Source: Candidatus Polarisedimenticolaceae bacterium (GTDB taxonomy: Bacteria; Pseudomonadota; Gammaproteobacteria; Chromatiales; Chromatiaceae). Taken from it: 47,483 nt of DNA. The stretch is taken from positions 1 through 47,483 of the forward strand of contig JAKISI010000023.1 in NCBI GenBank assembly GCA_021648685.1. The letters are read 5' to 3'. This document shows positions 33,002 to 41,948 of this stretch, in pieces. A program made the translations under genes and the position numbers. Every line of letters starts with the position of its first letter. The stretch's first letter is position 1. A model generated the notes under the pieces. That model made no database searches. It was not told the origin of the DNA and saw only the letters and a list, made by a program, of their open reading frames with translations.

Positions 33002-35277
33002 GCCAGGAGAGGTTTGCTGCTGCACCGGGCCACCAAATCCATCCCAATGTACCAGGGAGTCTGCTTGATGAAGATCCTCAGGGTGAATTTAGCCTGGTTG
33101 ATTATTGGCGGGCTGTCCGTCGGCAAAAATGGGGCATATTTGGAATCACCTTCTCCTGTCTGATTATTGGTGTGCTTATGGCGCTGAAATCAGTGCCTGT
33201 CTATCAGGCAAGCGTCACTATTCTTGCGGAACCTGTCCAGCCAAAGGCGATCTCCGGTAACCAGTATGTCAGCTCCGCCCTGGTCTGGCTATTTTATGAA
33301 ACCCAATATGAGATCATCAAGAGCCGGGCTGTAGCTGGACGGGTGGTTGATGGGTTGGGGCTTGAGGCTCGCGAGGAGGCAAGGCGCGCCCGCCTGAAGG
33401 AGGAGTCAGCTGAAGAAAAAGGGCTGTTTGGTATTAGCCTGAACTGGAGAGAATGGATACCAGAGGAGCTAAGCTGGCTGCCAAAAGAGTGGCTGGAAGA
33501 GAGGCAGTCTGTAGCGCCAGTTGCCGGGCGAATGCGTGAAGCACTTATTTCACAATTAGTAGGTAGCCTTATTGTTAAGGGGGGTGATAAAAGTGAGATT
33601 ATTAATATTAAATATAACTCCCCAGAGCCTGAGCTGGCTACTGAAATTGCAAATGCAGTGGCTGATGCCTATGTGGCTTTTGGCCTGAATTCACGTCTTA
33701 CCAGTGCGCGTAAAACCACCTCCTGGCTCAATAATCAAATTACTGAGCTGAAGAAAAAGGTGGAGCAGTCAGAGGCAGCACTGGAAGCCTACCAAAAAAG
33801 CACAGGTATGGTTGATACCGGCAGCCGTCAGCAGCTTATTAGCGCCAAACTCGCCAGTCTGACTGCGGAACAGATCAGGGCTCAAACTGCCAGATCTGAG
33901 GCAGAGATCCGCTACAACCAGGTGCGAAAAATCAAGAAAGAAGGGGGTGGCTACGACTCCCTGGTATCAGTGCTTAGCAGCTCACTGGTGCTTAATCTGA
34001 AGAGCAAACAGTCTGAGATGAAACGCCGGGTATCTGAATATTCTGAGCGATATGGTGACAAGCATCCCAAGATGATTGCAGCTAAATCTGACCTTAAGCA
34101 GGCGAATAAGGCATTAAAGTCCGCGATTAATAAGGTTGTCGACAGCATCCGAAAAGAGTACGAGGTTGCAGCCTCTCAAGAGCGCAAGATCAATGCCATG
34201 ATCCAAAGGCAGAAGCGCGAGATAGGGGATGTTCGGGGCAAAGGCTTTGCTCTGGCCAAGCTTGAACGAGAGGTAGAGAACAATCGTCAGCTCTATGAAA
34301 CCTTTCTCAGCCGGTTTAAAGAAGAGGATGTGGTGGGTGATTATGATATCTCCAATGTACGGATTATAGACCGCGCCATTGTTCCCATGGCTCCGATAAA
34401 ACCAAACAAGCCCAGAATGATCATTATCTCTGTGGTCATCGGTTTGATGCTGGGTGTTGCATTTGCAGTGCTTCGGGAGCGTCTGGATAACACCTTCAAA
34501 ACATTGGAGGGTTTGGAAAACCAGCTGGGGTTGCCAGTGCTTGGTTTGACACCGCTATTGAAAAAGATCAAACGGTCTGAGTCGGTAGAGCGTTATGTCA
34601 GTGTGGCACCTCGATCTCCCTTTACAGAGTCGATAAACCACATTCGCACCGGTGTGCTCTTTTCCAATATTGACAAGCCGCCAAAGGTGCTGCTGGTGAC
34701 CTCTGCTACAGCAAGTGAGGGAAAAACAACCCTCTCCACTAACCTGGCTCTGGCGTTTAGCAACCTTGGGCGTACCCTGCTGATCGAGTGCGATCTGCGT
34801 AAACCTCGTTTTGGCGGTATCTTCCCCAGCGAGCAGAAGCATGGCTTGACCAATCTTGTATCAGGTCAAGAGACCCTGGCAGATTGTATCTATCAGGATG
34901 CAGAGAATGCCGGGCTGTTTGTGATTGGTGCAGGTACATTGCCACCGAATCCACTGGAGTTCCTCTCCTCTAAATCCTTTGCCAAAATCCTAGAGGCGTT
35001 GCGCGGCCAGTTTGAGCATATTGTGATCGATGCTCCCCCCGTGCTTCCTGTTAGTGATGCCATTATCGTATCGCGCGTGGTGGATGGCGTTATCCTGGCG
35101 GTGCGGTCTGAATCTACTACGCACCAAATGGCCGCTGATGCACTACGGCGTCTCAGGGCAGCACATATACAGCCGCTTGGTGCGGTGTTAAGCAAGGCTG
35201 ATACAGCGCGGATGGCACACTATGGCAGCCATTATTACCACTATGATTCAGGTTATTACGGCTATGATGAAGGCTAA
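32998..35277 (+). CDS. Wzc-like polysaccharide co-polymerase with BY-kinase domain
   Basis: The 759 residues start at a TTG that overlaps the previous TGA (TTGA), with GGGAGAG in front. Domains are a Wzz N-terminal part with membrane segment 1 near 45-72 (GIFGITFSCLIIGVLMALKS), a long coiled coil at about 210-430, and membrane segment 2 near 472-494 after PIKPNKPRM. A cytoplasmic BY-kinase follows with Walker A ASEGKTT (Lys576), Walker A' LLIECDLRKPR, Walker B HIVIDAPPV, and a tyrosine cluster at the end (SHYYHYDSGYYGYDEG). It controls chain length and cycles by autophosphorylation. The kinase is fused, as in proteobacterial Wzc, and its partner phosphatase is the next gene. Confidence 0.93.
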   Translation: MSQERFAAAPGHQIHPNVPGSLLDEDPQGEFSLVDYWRAVRRQKWGIFGITFSCLIIGVLMALKSVPVYQASVTILAEPVQPKAISGNQYVSSALVWLFYETQYEIIKSRAVAGRVVDGLGLEAREEARRARLKEESAEEKGLFGISLNWREWIPEELSWLPKEWLEERQSVAPVAGRMREALISQLVGSLIVKGGDKSEIINIKYNSPEPELATEIANAVADAYVAFGLNSRLTSARKTTSWLNNQITELKKKVEQSEAALEAYQKSTGMVDTGSRQQLISAKLASLTAEQIRAQTARSEAEIRYNQVRKIKKEGGGYDSLVSVLSSSLVLNLKSKQSEMKRRVSEYSERYGDKHPKMIAAKSDLKQANKALKSAINKVVDSIRKEYEVAASQERKINAMIQRQKREIGDVRGKGFALAKLEREVENNRQLYETFLSRFKEEDVVGDYDISNVRIIDRAIVPMAPIKPNKPRMIIISVVIGLMLGVAFAVLRERLDNTFKTLEGLENQLGLPVLGLTPLLKKIKRSESVERYVSVAPRSPFTESINHIRTGVLFSNIDKPPKVLLVTSATASEGKTTLSTNLALAFSNLGRTLLIECDLRKPRFGGIFPSEQKHGLTNLVSGQETLADCIYQDAENAGLFVIGAGTLPPNPLEFLSSKSFAKILEALRGQFEHIVIDAPPVLPVSDAIIVSRVVDGVILAVRSESTTHQMAADALRRLRAAHIQPLGAVLSKADTARMAHYGSHYYHYDSGYYGYDEG

Positions 35278-35340
35278 TGTCAGGCGCTCCCTTATAGTTG
35301 CCCTGCGCCCTAACGTGCAGTTGCAGGTCTCTGCCTTGCC

Positions 35341-36060
35341 ATGATTGACATGCACAGCCACATATTGCCTGGGGTTGATGACGGTGCTCGGGATTATGAG
35401 CAAGCGCTGCAAATGCTGGCGATGGCTGTTGAAGATGGGGTGAGCACACAGGTCTTAACCCCGCATATCCAGCCGGGGGTCTACAACAACAGTCTCTCCT
35501 CACTAAATGACCAGTTGATTCCCTTAAAGCAAGCTGTTCAAGAGCAGGGCATTGATATCGAGTTGAGACTCGCCGCAGAACTCAGGATTGGCCAGGAAAT
35601 CATGGCTATGGTGCAATCTGATGCTGTGCCATGGCTGGGGACGTGGGAGGGGCGGCGAGTCTTTCTGATGGAATTTCCACACAACCAGATACCGGCTGGC
35701 TCCATTCATCTGATCCAGTGGTTATTAAAGCATGATGCTCTGCCCATGATTGCGCATCCAGAGCGGAACCAAGAGCTGCAGCGAGATATTCGTAAGCTAG
35801 AACCGTTTCTTGATGCAGGCTGCCTGGTTCAAGTTACAGCAAAGAGCCTTGCCGGTGGATTTGGAGCAGAAGCACACCAGATTGCTGTTGAGTTGTTACG
35901 GGCGGAGAAGATAACACTACTGGCGACAGATTGTCATAATCTGGCCTATCGCCCCCCGGATCTAAGTACGGGCTACAAGGCAGCAGCAGAGATCATTGGA
36001 GAGCAGGCAGCCAGAGTTCTGGTTGATGATAATCCGCGCTCTTTATTAGGCATTGGCTAA
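35341..36060 (+). CDS. PHP-type tyrosine phosphatase (CpsB/YwqE-like)
   Basis: The 239-residue protein begins MIDMHSHILPGVDDGARDYE, the metal-binding start of the PHP superfamily, followed by LTPHIQPGVY, MIAHPERNQ and LATDCHN with further metal ligands. CpsB/YwqE enzymes are Mn-dependent phosphotyrosine phosphatases that reset the BY-kinase of polysaccharide systems, mainly known from Gram-positives. The place directly after the kinase gene fits. It is cytoplasmic, without a signal peptide. The low-molecular-weight Wzb-type phosphatase common in Enterobacteria is not seen here. Confidence 0.88.
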   Translation: MIDMHSHILPGVDDGARDYEQALQMLAMAVEDGVSTQVLTPHIQPGVYNNSLSSLNDQLIPLKQAVQEQGIDIELRLAAELRIGQEIMAMVQSDAVPWLGTWEGRRVFLMEFPHNQIPAGSIHLIQWLLKHDALPMIAHPERNQELQRDIRKLEPFLDAGCLVQVTAKSLAGGFGAEAHQIAVELLRAEKITLLATDCHNLAYRPPDLSTGYKAAAEIIGEQAARVLVDDNPRSLLGIG

Positions 36061-36155
36061 ATAATTGTGCAGATGATTTTATGACTCATCTGCTATCTGC
36101 CATAAATAACGTATCTTTTTTAGCCTGACTTGGGAAAGCAAAGCTATCTTTAGTC

Positions 36156-36902
36156 ATGACTGCATCCCATACAAAAAAACAGCACAATAAAACATTAGGC
36201 TTTACAGCTTGGGCTGTTCACCTGTTGCTGCTCGCCTTAATGCTCATGCTTGCCGTCTGGGCTGCCCGCTGGGGATGGGCAGAGGTTCTGGTTGCAGAAC
36301 CACGCAATGTGATGGATCGCTGGAAAACAGGGCAGGTAATGCCAGCTGATGAAGAGCTGGATCGACTTGGCAAACTGCTGGAAAGAGCGCAATCACTGAA
36401 CAGTAAAAATGCAGATATTGCATTTGATCAAGGTCGATTTGCTGAGTGGCTGGCATCGCAGCATCCATTGTGGAGTAAAGAAGCACAGAGCCGCCGTGAA
36501 GTGGCAATTGGGTATTTTAGAGAGGCAATATCACTAAGGCCTTCGTGGGGGTTAGCATGGATAAATCTTGCCAATAGCTTGGTTTTAAACCAGCAGCTCT
36601 ATTCGGGTGGAATGGATGCTTTGGAGAAAGCTGCGGTATTGGCACCGCTTGAGAGCGATGTCCAGCAAAGAGTAGTCTGGTTAGGTCTCTCTCAATGGAA
36701 GCATGCAGATGATGACTTGCGTGTGCGTTTGAAAAATATTCTTGAGAGCATCTTAAACGTGCGCTCTTATGTGGTTGTTAAGGCTATTGCTGATTTTCGT
36801 CTGGAAAAAGAGCTGGGGAACCTGTTGGTTAGTGATGAAGATCAAGAGCTACTTAATAAAATGTTAGCTAAACGAAAGTACATTAGTAGTAGAAAGCGAT
36901 AG
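36156..36902 (+). CDS. Membrane-anchored TPR-like protein of the polysaccharide cluster
   Basis: The 248 residues begin with a polar stretch and one membrane anchor (AVHLLLLALMLMLAVWAARW), so most of the protein is probably periplasmic. The remainder is helical with TPR-like spacing, for example AIGYFREAISLRPSWGLAWI and NLANSL-containing segments. Such small TPR proteins often accompany Wzy-type polymerases in exopolysaccharide loci. The next gene starts 9 bp later and encodes such a membrane protein. The function is unproven. Confidence 0.65.
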   Translation: MTASHTKKQHNKTLGFTAWAVHLLLLALMLMLAVWAARWGWAEVLVAEPRNVMDRWKTGQVMPADEELDRLGKLLERAQSLNSKNADIAFDQGRFAEWLASQHPLWSKEAQSRREVAIGYFREAISLRPSWGLAWINLANSLVLNQQLYSGGMDALEKAAVLAPLESDVQQRVVWLGLSQWKHADDDLRVRLKNILESILNVRSYVVVKAIADFRLEKELGNLLVSDEDQELLNKMLAKRKYISSRKR

Positions 36903-36911
36903 ATTGTAACA

Positions 36912-38321
36912 ATGCCAAGTAATCATCTGCCCAATAGAAGCAATGTAATCTTGTTCTGGATGTTACTTGTTGTTATTGCATGGTTGCCTATTCCATTAGG
37001 CAGTAACCGCAGCTGGTCATGGGCACTGATGGAACTGCTGATTTTTATCATTGCAGCCTGTCTGATTGTTGTGCATCTCATATGGCAAACTCCGCGGTTC
37101 GCCATATTAAAAAAACTAAAGATCCCTCTTGGACTCCTGATTGCCTGGCTTCTTTTTCAGTGGGTTCAGCTGATGCCAATAGCCATTTTAAAAGCAATAA
37201 GTCCTGCAACTGTTGAACTGCATTATTATCTCTATGGAGAAAATTTTGCAGAATCATTACGCATAAGTTTAGGTGTGGGTGAAACATTGCAGGCCATGTT
37301 AAAGAACATTGCGTATGTAACTTTATTTATACTGGTGGTTGTTTTGGTGAATAGCCGTCTGCGCATACAACAGATGGCCATGGTGCTGGTGTATGTAGGG
37401 ACTGCCAATGCCTTTTTTGGAATAACCAATTACTTTACCCAGGGAAAATTTGGGTTCTTTCAACCAGCGTCCTGGTGGGAGCAAGCTATAAGTGGCACCT
37501 ACATTAACCCTAACCACTTTGCCGGGTTGATGGAGCTGTGTCTGCCCATGGCTCTGGGGCTAATTATGGCAGGACACCAACAGCAGCGGTTCTACCCCAA
37601 CCTTAAGGCCAGGCTGCGTGGGGCGCTGGAATTTATGCTTTCGCGGGAAGCCCTGTTGTATCTCTTTGCTGTGATCATGCTTGCAGGCACATTCCTTTCT
37701 TCATCCCGTGGAGGAGTTGCCTCATTGCTGATTGCACTAATATTGGGATTGATGCTGTTCCACTTTGCACGGCCAGTGGATGTGCCTCAGATGCGGGTTG
37801 GCAGGGTTATTCTGCCACTGGTTATTTTGGCGGTAGGCTGGTTTGGGGTGGGTGGCTTTATCAGTAAGCTGGAGAGTGCAGGGTTGGATAGTGATCGGGG
37901 ATTGATTAGAGAGGCCACCTATCCGCTTATTGCCGATTACCCCCTGTTTGGCACCGGTACTGGCACCTATGAGTGGATATTTACCCTCTATAAAAAAAAC
38001 GAATTGGGGCGATCAGTATATGACCATGCGCATAATGATTACCTTGAGCTGCTTTCTGAACAGGGATTGGTTGGTTTCTTGCTGCTGGGTTTAGCTATCT
38101 TGCTTATGTATTGGCGCATTATCAAATGCCTTAGCCTGCGGCGTAATGCACAACTGAGGGGCATCCTGTTTGGGGTTGTTGTGGGTACATTGTCCCTGCT
38201 TATTCACGCCTGGGTAGATTTTAATTTTCAGATTCCAGCGAATGCAGCTATTTTTTGGTGCTTGATGGGGCTTGGCATATCCTGTTCATTTATGAAAAGC
38301 AAAAGGAGCCGCGGACACTAA
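36912..38321 (+). CDS. O-antigen ligase/Wzy-type polymerase, first of two
   Basis: The 469 residues form about eleven to thirteen membrane segments. The Wzy_C/WaaL signature lies in the periplasmic loop: SGTYINPNHFAGLMELCLPM, then LFGTGTGTYEWIF, then YDHAHNDYLELLSEQGLVGF with the conserved His. Members either polymerise repeat units or ligate glycan to an acceptor. A second polymerase-like gene lies at 41949. The motif suits a polymerase of an exopolysaccharide system, but ligase activity cannot be excluded. Confidence 0.85.
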   Translation: MPSNHLPNRSNVILFWMLLVVIAWLPIPLGSNRSWSWALMELLIFIIAACLIVVHLIWQTPRFAILKKLKIPLGLLIAWLLFQWVQLMPIAILKAISPATVELHYYLYGENFAESLRISLGVGETLQAMLKNIAYVTLFILVVVLVNSRLRIQQMAMVLVYVGTANAFFGITNYFTQGKFGFFQPASWWEQAISGTYINPNHFAGLMELCLPMALGLIMAGHQQQRFYPNLKARLRGALEFMLSREALLYLFAVIMLAGTFLSSSRGGVASLLIALILGLMLFHFARPVDVPQMRVGRVILPLVILAVGWFGVGGFISKLESAGLDSDRGLIREATYPLIADYPLFGTGTGTYEWIFTLYKKNELGRSVYDHAHNDYLELLSEQGLVGFLLLGLAILLMYWRIIKCLSLRRNAQLRGILFGVVVGTLSLLIHAWVDFNFQIPANAAIFWCLMGLGISCSFMKSKRSRGH

Positions 38322-38371
38322 TGTGCAGAAAAAAAAGAGCAGACTTCAGTGCATTCTGACGTGCTTCCAGC

Positions 38372-39754
38372 ATGAGTCTGAACTCCTTAGCACAGGCGCT
38401 TCTTCCTGCGCCTCTCTATCATCGGCTAGCAGCATCGTCGATTGCAAAGCGACTTGCCCGTGGTTCACTATGGAGCTTGTTTGGCTCAGCGACATCACGA
38501 CTGCTGGTGTTAGTGGCGATGGTTCTGGTTGCCCGTCTGCTTGGGCAGGCACCGTTTGGTGAGTTTGGCTTAATCCAGGCAACCCTTGGCGTTGTGGGTC
38601 TTATGGCAGGGCTGGGGCTTGGCGGGACGGCTACACGTTTCGTGGCACAGTATGCTGTAGCTGATCCGACTCGAGCTGGCCGTGTGATTGCATTGGTTAC
38701 ATCTGTCTCTGTCGGTGCAGTTCTTTTTGCGGTTGGAGTACTTGTTGCCGCTTCCGGTCTAATTGCCCATACAGTACTTAAAGCCCCGCATCTGCAAACC
38801 GCCCTGATCTGGGGAGCACTGCTTATGGGGGTTACAGCATTTCGAGGCATTCAGAGTGGTGTACTTGCCGGGCTGGAAAAATTTGACCTTATTGCCAAAC
38901 TCAATATCCTTGACAGCGTGGTGGCTGTGATGGCTATGGTGCTGCTGGCTCGCTTTATGGGTGTTGAAGGCGCACTGTTTGGGTTGGCTCTGGGCGCTAT
39001 TGTGGCTGGGTTAGTTGGCCACAATCTACTGATGAATGAGCTGAGAACCCAGAGCATTACCGTTAGCTACAAAGGTTGCTGGGCTGATTGGCGCATTCTG
39101 AGTGGTTACAGTCTGCCTGGCTTGCTAGCCAATATGGTAGCGACCCCCGTACTCTGGCTTTGCATGACACTGGTAGCTCGCACCCCAAATGGTTATGCCG
39201 AGCTGGGCATATACAATGCGGCATATCAATGGCACGGCCCGATGGTATTCATCCCGATGGTTCTTATGTCGGTAAGTATTCCGGTGCTTGTGCAGGAGTG
39301 GGAGGCCGGTAGAAGAGAGAGGTTTCGCCAGGTTGTTTTTGGGATTTGTGGTCTGGTGCTTGCCATATCTCTGCCCCCCGTTCTGCTTGCTGCATTTTTA
39401 AGCCCATGGATTATGAGCCTCTACGGCTCAGGCTTTATTGAAGGAGAGATGGTATTGGTACTTTTACTGGCTGCTGCACCGCTCCATGCGCTTGCAAAGA
39501 TTGCATCAGGTGCATTGCTTGGTATGAATCGGGCTTGGTGGGTTTTTGGCATTAATCTGATTTGGGGTATAACCATCCTCACTGTAGCATTATGGCTTAC
39601 CCCGACCCTCGAGGTAAAAGGGCTGGCAATTGCCTTTCTGATGGCATACGGAATACTTGGCGCATTATCTTTTGGTTTGGTATTGATTGGGTCAAGACTG
39701 CCTCCAGTAACCAATCATACTGCCCGTATGGTGAATCATGGAGAGATCTCTTGA
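38372..39754 (+). CDS. Polysaccharide flippase (Wzx-like)
   Basis: The 460-residue protein has about twelve to fourteen membrane segments. It begins with a soluble stretch and SIAKRLARGSLWSLFGSATS, then a glycine-rich transmembrane set (LGVVGLMAGLGLGGTATRFV). It belongs to the MOP superfamily (Polysacc_synt), which moves undecaprenyl-linked repeat units to the periplasmic side. Its stop overlaps the methyltransferase start by one base (TGATG). The start at 38372 has only a weak ribosome site. Together with the two Wzy-like proteins and the Wzc homologue it defines a Wzx/Wzy pathway. Confidence 0.88.
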   Translation: MSLNSLAQALLPAPLYHRLAASSIAKRLARGSLWSLFGSATSRLLVLVAMVLVARLLGQAPFGEFGLIQATLGVVGLMAGLGLGGTATRFVAQYAVADPTRAGRVIALVTSVSVGAVLFAVGVLVAASGLIAHTVLKAPHLQTALIWGALLMGVTAFRGIQSGVLAGLEKFDLIAKLNILDSVVAVMAMVLLARFMGVEGALFGLALGAIVAGLVGHNLLMNELRTQSITVSYKGCWADWRILSGYSLPGLLANMVATPVLWLCMTLVARTPNGYAELGIYNAAYQWHGPMVFIPMVLMSVSIPVLVQEWEAGRRERFRQVVFGICGLVLAISLPPVLLAAFLSPWIMSLYGSGFIEGEMVLVLLLAAAPLHALAKIASGALLGMNRAWWVFGINLIWGITILTVALWLTPTLEVKGLAIAFLMAYGILGALSFGLVLIGSRLPPVTNHTARMVNHGEIS

Positions 39755-40617
39755 TGGATTGGCAAAAACTCCGGTATGGACTGAGTGGCCTCCTTCGGCG
39801 TGGCAGCCAAAAACGCAGTTGCCCGAGCTGTGGCTCCCAGGAGTGTCGGCGGGTGGATCGTAAAGGCTTCCATGACTTGTTATGTTGCAATGGTTGTGAA
39901 TTGTTGTATCGATGGCCCTATGAAACCCCAGAAGAGATGGCGCTTTTTTATCAGCGCTGCTATCAGCAGGCAGGATTGACCACGGACTTACCAGATGCCG
40001 CAGCCCTGGAACGTTTGATTGCATCCGGTTTCCGGGGGTCAGCTAAAGACTTCTCTCATGTTATCCAGTTGTTAAAAGTTCTTACGGTGCCGTCTGGCGC
40101 GCGAATTCTTGATTTTGGTGCAAATTGGGGCTATGGCGTTTGGCAGTTTCAACAGGCCGGGTTTTCAGCAACTGGTTATGAACTCTCTAATCCACGGGCG
40201 AGCTATAGCAAGAACCTTGGCGTTGAGGTATTCACTGATTGGTCAAAAATTGAAGATAGAGCGCCCTTTGATGTCGTGTTCTCATCCCATGTGCTTGAAC
40301 ATACTCCAGACCCCGCTTTGGCACTTCGCCAACAATTAGAGATTGTGTCACCAGGTGGCTGGCTTATTGCATTTTTCCCCAACGGTTCAAATGCATTTCA
40401 GCGGGCTGATCCAGCTGCATTCCATCGCCTTTGGGGCAGGGTTCACCCTGTTATGCTGAATGAAAACTTTATCCGTAAAATCTTGCCAGAGCCGACCTTG
40501 GCTATTGGAGCCTGTTGCTCTGAAGATATTGAGGGCTTGAAGTATTGGGATCATGAAACCACATGGATCGGTACGTTGAATGCCAGTGAGATGCTGGTTT
40601 TGTGGAGCCATCCATGA
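39754..40617 (+). CDS. SAM-dependent methyltransferase with N-terminal zinc ribbon
   Basis: ATG 39754 is chosen because GGAGAG precedes it and the product starts MDWQKLRYGLSG; a longer frame to 39562 only reads through wzx in another register. The 287-residue protein has a zinc-ribbon-like start (CPSCGSQEC, then LLCCNGCELLYRWP), then a Rossmann domain with ILDFGANWGYGVWQFQQAGF as SAM loop and the late VVFSSHVLEHTPDP. This layout is common among sugar or lipid-linked methyltransferases of surface polysaccharide loci (Methyltransf_23 type). Its substrate is unknown. The start overlaps the flippase stop. Confidence 0.82.
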   Translation: MDWQKLRYGLSGLLRRGSQKRSCPSCGSQECRRVDRKGFHDLLCCNGCELLYRWPYETPEEMALFYQRCYQQAGLTTDLPDAAALERLIASGFRGSAKDFSHVIQLLKVLTVPSGARILDFGANWGYGVWQFQQAGFSATGYELSNPRASYSKNLGVEVFTDWSKIEDRAPFDVVFSSHVLEHTPDPALALRQQLEIVSPGGWLIAFFPNGSNAFQRADPAAFHRLWGRVHPVMLNENFIRKILPEPTLAIGACCSEDIEGLKYWDHETTWIGTLNASEMLVLWSHP

Positions 40618-40672
40618 ACCGTTCTAATGGGTCTTACAGACACTTGGCGACATCTGTTAATTGGAGAGGCTG

Positions 40673-41932
40673 ATGAGAAGTATGCTACCACGCATCACTG
40701 TTGCTATGCTCGGTGCTCGCAGGCACTATGCTGTGCCTCGGCTTTTGCACGAAGCAGGGTTGCTGAAACGCTTCTATACGGACAGCTATCTTGGCAATAA
40801 ACCGTGGTTAAAAATGGCGCTAGAGACAATGCCATCAGCAGTGCGACCAAATGCTGTTCAGCGTTGGCTTGGGCGGTGTGATTCAGTGCTGCCACCTGAA
40901 AAGGTTTGGAGCTTTGAACGCTTTGGCTTGTGGTATGCGTGGGCTTTATCTCGGGTGCAGACCAGTTCACAGAGAGAAGCTATCTGTTTGAATGCGGCTA
41001 AACGTTTTAATCACCATATTTTAGCCACTGGGCTTGCTGATACAAATATGATATGGGGGTTTAACGGAGCTGTATTGGAGCTTTTTCAGGCTGCAAAAAA
41101 ACAGAATATTCTCTGCGTTATGGAGCAGACTATTCTTCCCAAACACCTGGAAACACAACTACTCCGTGAAGAAACTGAGCGCTGGCCTGGTTGGGAGCCT
41201 GGCTTAATTATCCCTGAAATGGATTCACCCATGAGTATGCGGGAAGAGCAAGAATGGGCTATGGCAGATTGTATTGTTGCAGGCTCGGAGTTCGTGCAAA
41301 GCGGGTTAATTAAATGTGGTGTGCCAGAGGAGAAAGTTTGTGTGGTGCCTTATGGTGTTGACACCAGCCGCTTTCAACCGATGGCTCAAGGAGTCCCTAT
41401 AGCAAGTAATCGGCCACTCAGAATTTTATTTGCGGGTCATGTGGGTTTGCGCAAGGGTATTCCAGATCTTCTTCAAGCGCTCCAACAGTTCAAGCCTGGG
41501 GAGGTAGAGGTGCAGATTGCAGGGGGTATTGCACTGGATCCCAAGAGATTGAAACAGGCAGGAAACAATGTGCAATTTCTTGGGCGCGTTCCGCGCACGC
41601 AGATGCAGCAGCTCTTTCATTGGGCAGATGTGTTTGTGCTGCCTTCAATCGTTGAAGGTTCCGCAACAGCAACCTATGAATCTTTAATGTCGGGAGTGCC
41701 AGTTATTGCAACTCCTAATGCCGGCTCTATCGTACAAGATGGTGTAAACGGCTTTATAGTGCCTATCCGAAATCCAGATGCCTTGGCTGATGCTATTGCT
41801 CGCTATATTAACGATAGGCTATTACTGGCTCGGCACCAAGCTGCTACTGAAAAAAGCCGCGAATGTGCTGGGTTGGGTCGCTATCGTGCTGACCTAAAGC
41901 AATTAGTTTGCGAACTGGCATTAAGCACATGA
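40673..41932 (+). CDS. GT4-type glycosyltransferase
   Basis: I start at 40673: GGAGAGG at 40663-40669 is its ribosome site, so TTG 40661 is not a start. The 419 residues have a GT-B fold. The C-terminal half carries ILFAGHVGLRKGIPDLLQAL and the E-x7-E motif in PSIVEGSATATYESLMSGVP, followed by an ATPNAGSIVQDG stretch. It should transfer a sugar from a nucleotide donor to the lipid-linked glycan at the inner face of the membrane. Donor and linkage cannot be predicted. Confidence 0.87.
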   Translation: MRSMLPRITVAMLGARRHYAVPRLLHEAGLLKRFYTDSYLGNKPWLKMALETMPSAVRPNAVQRWLGRCDSVLPPEKVWSFERFGLWYAWALSRVQTSSQREAICLNAAKRFNHHILATGLADTNMIWGFNGAVLELFQAAKKQNILCVMEQTILPKHLETQLLREETERWPGWEPGLIIPEMDSPMSMREEQEWAMADCIVAGSEFVQSGLIKCGVPEEKVCVVPYGVDTSRFQPMAQGVPIASNRPLRILFAGHVGLRKGIPDLLQALQQFKPGEVEVQIAGGIALDPKRLKQAGNNVQFLGRVPRTQMQQLFHWADVFVLPSIVEGSATATYESLMSGVPVIATPNAGSIVQDGVNGFIVPIRNPDALADAIARYINDRLLLARHQAATEKSRECAGLGRYRADLKQLVCELALST

Positions 41933-41948
41933 CCTATATTTAATTGTT

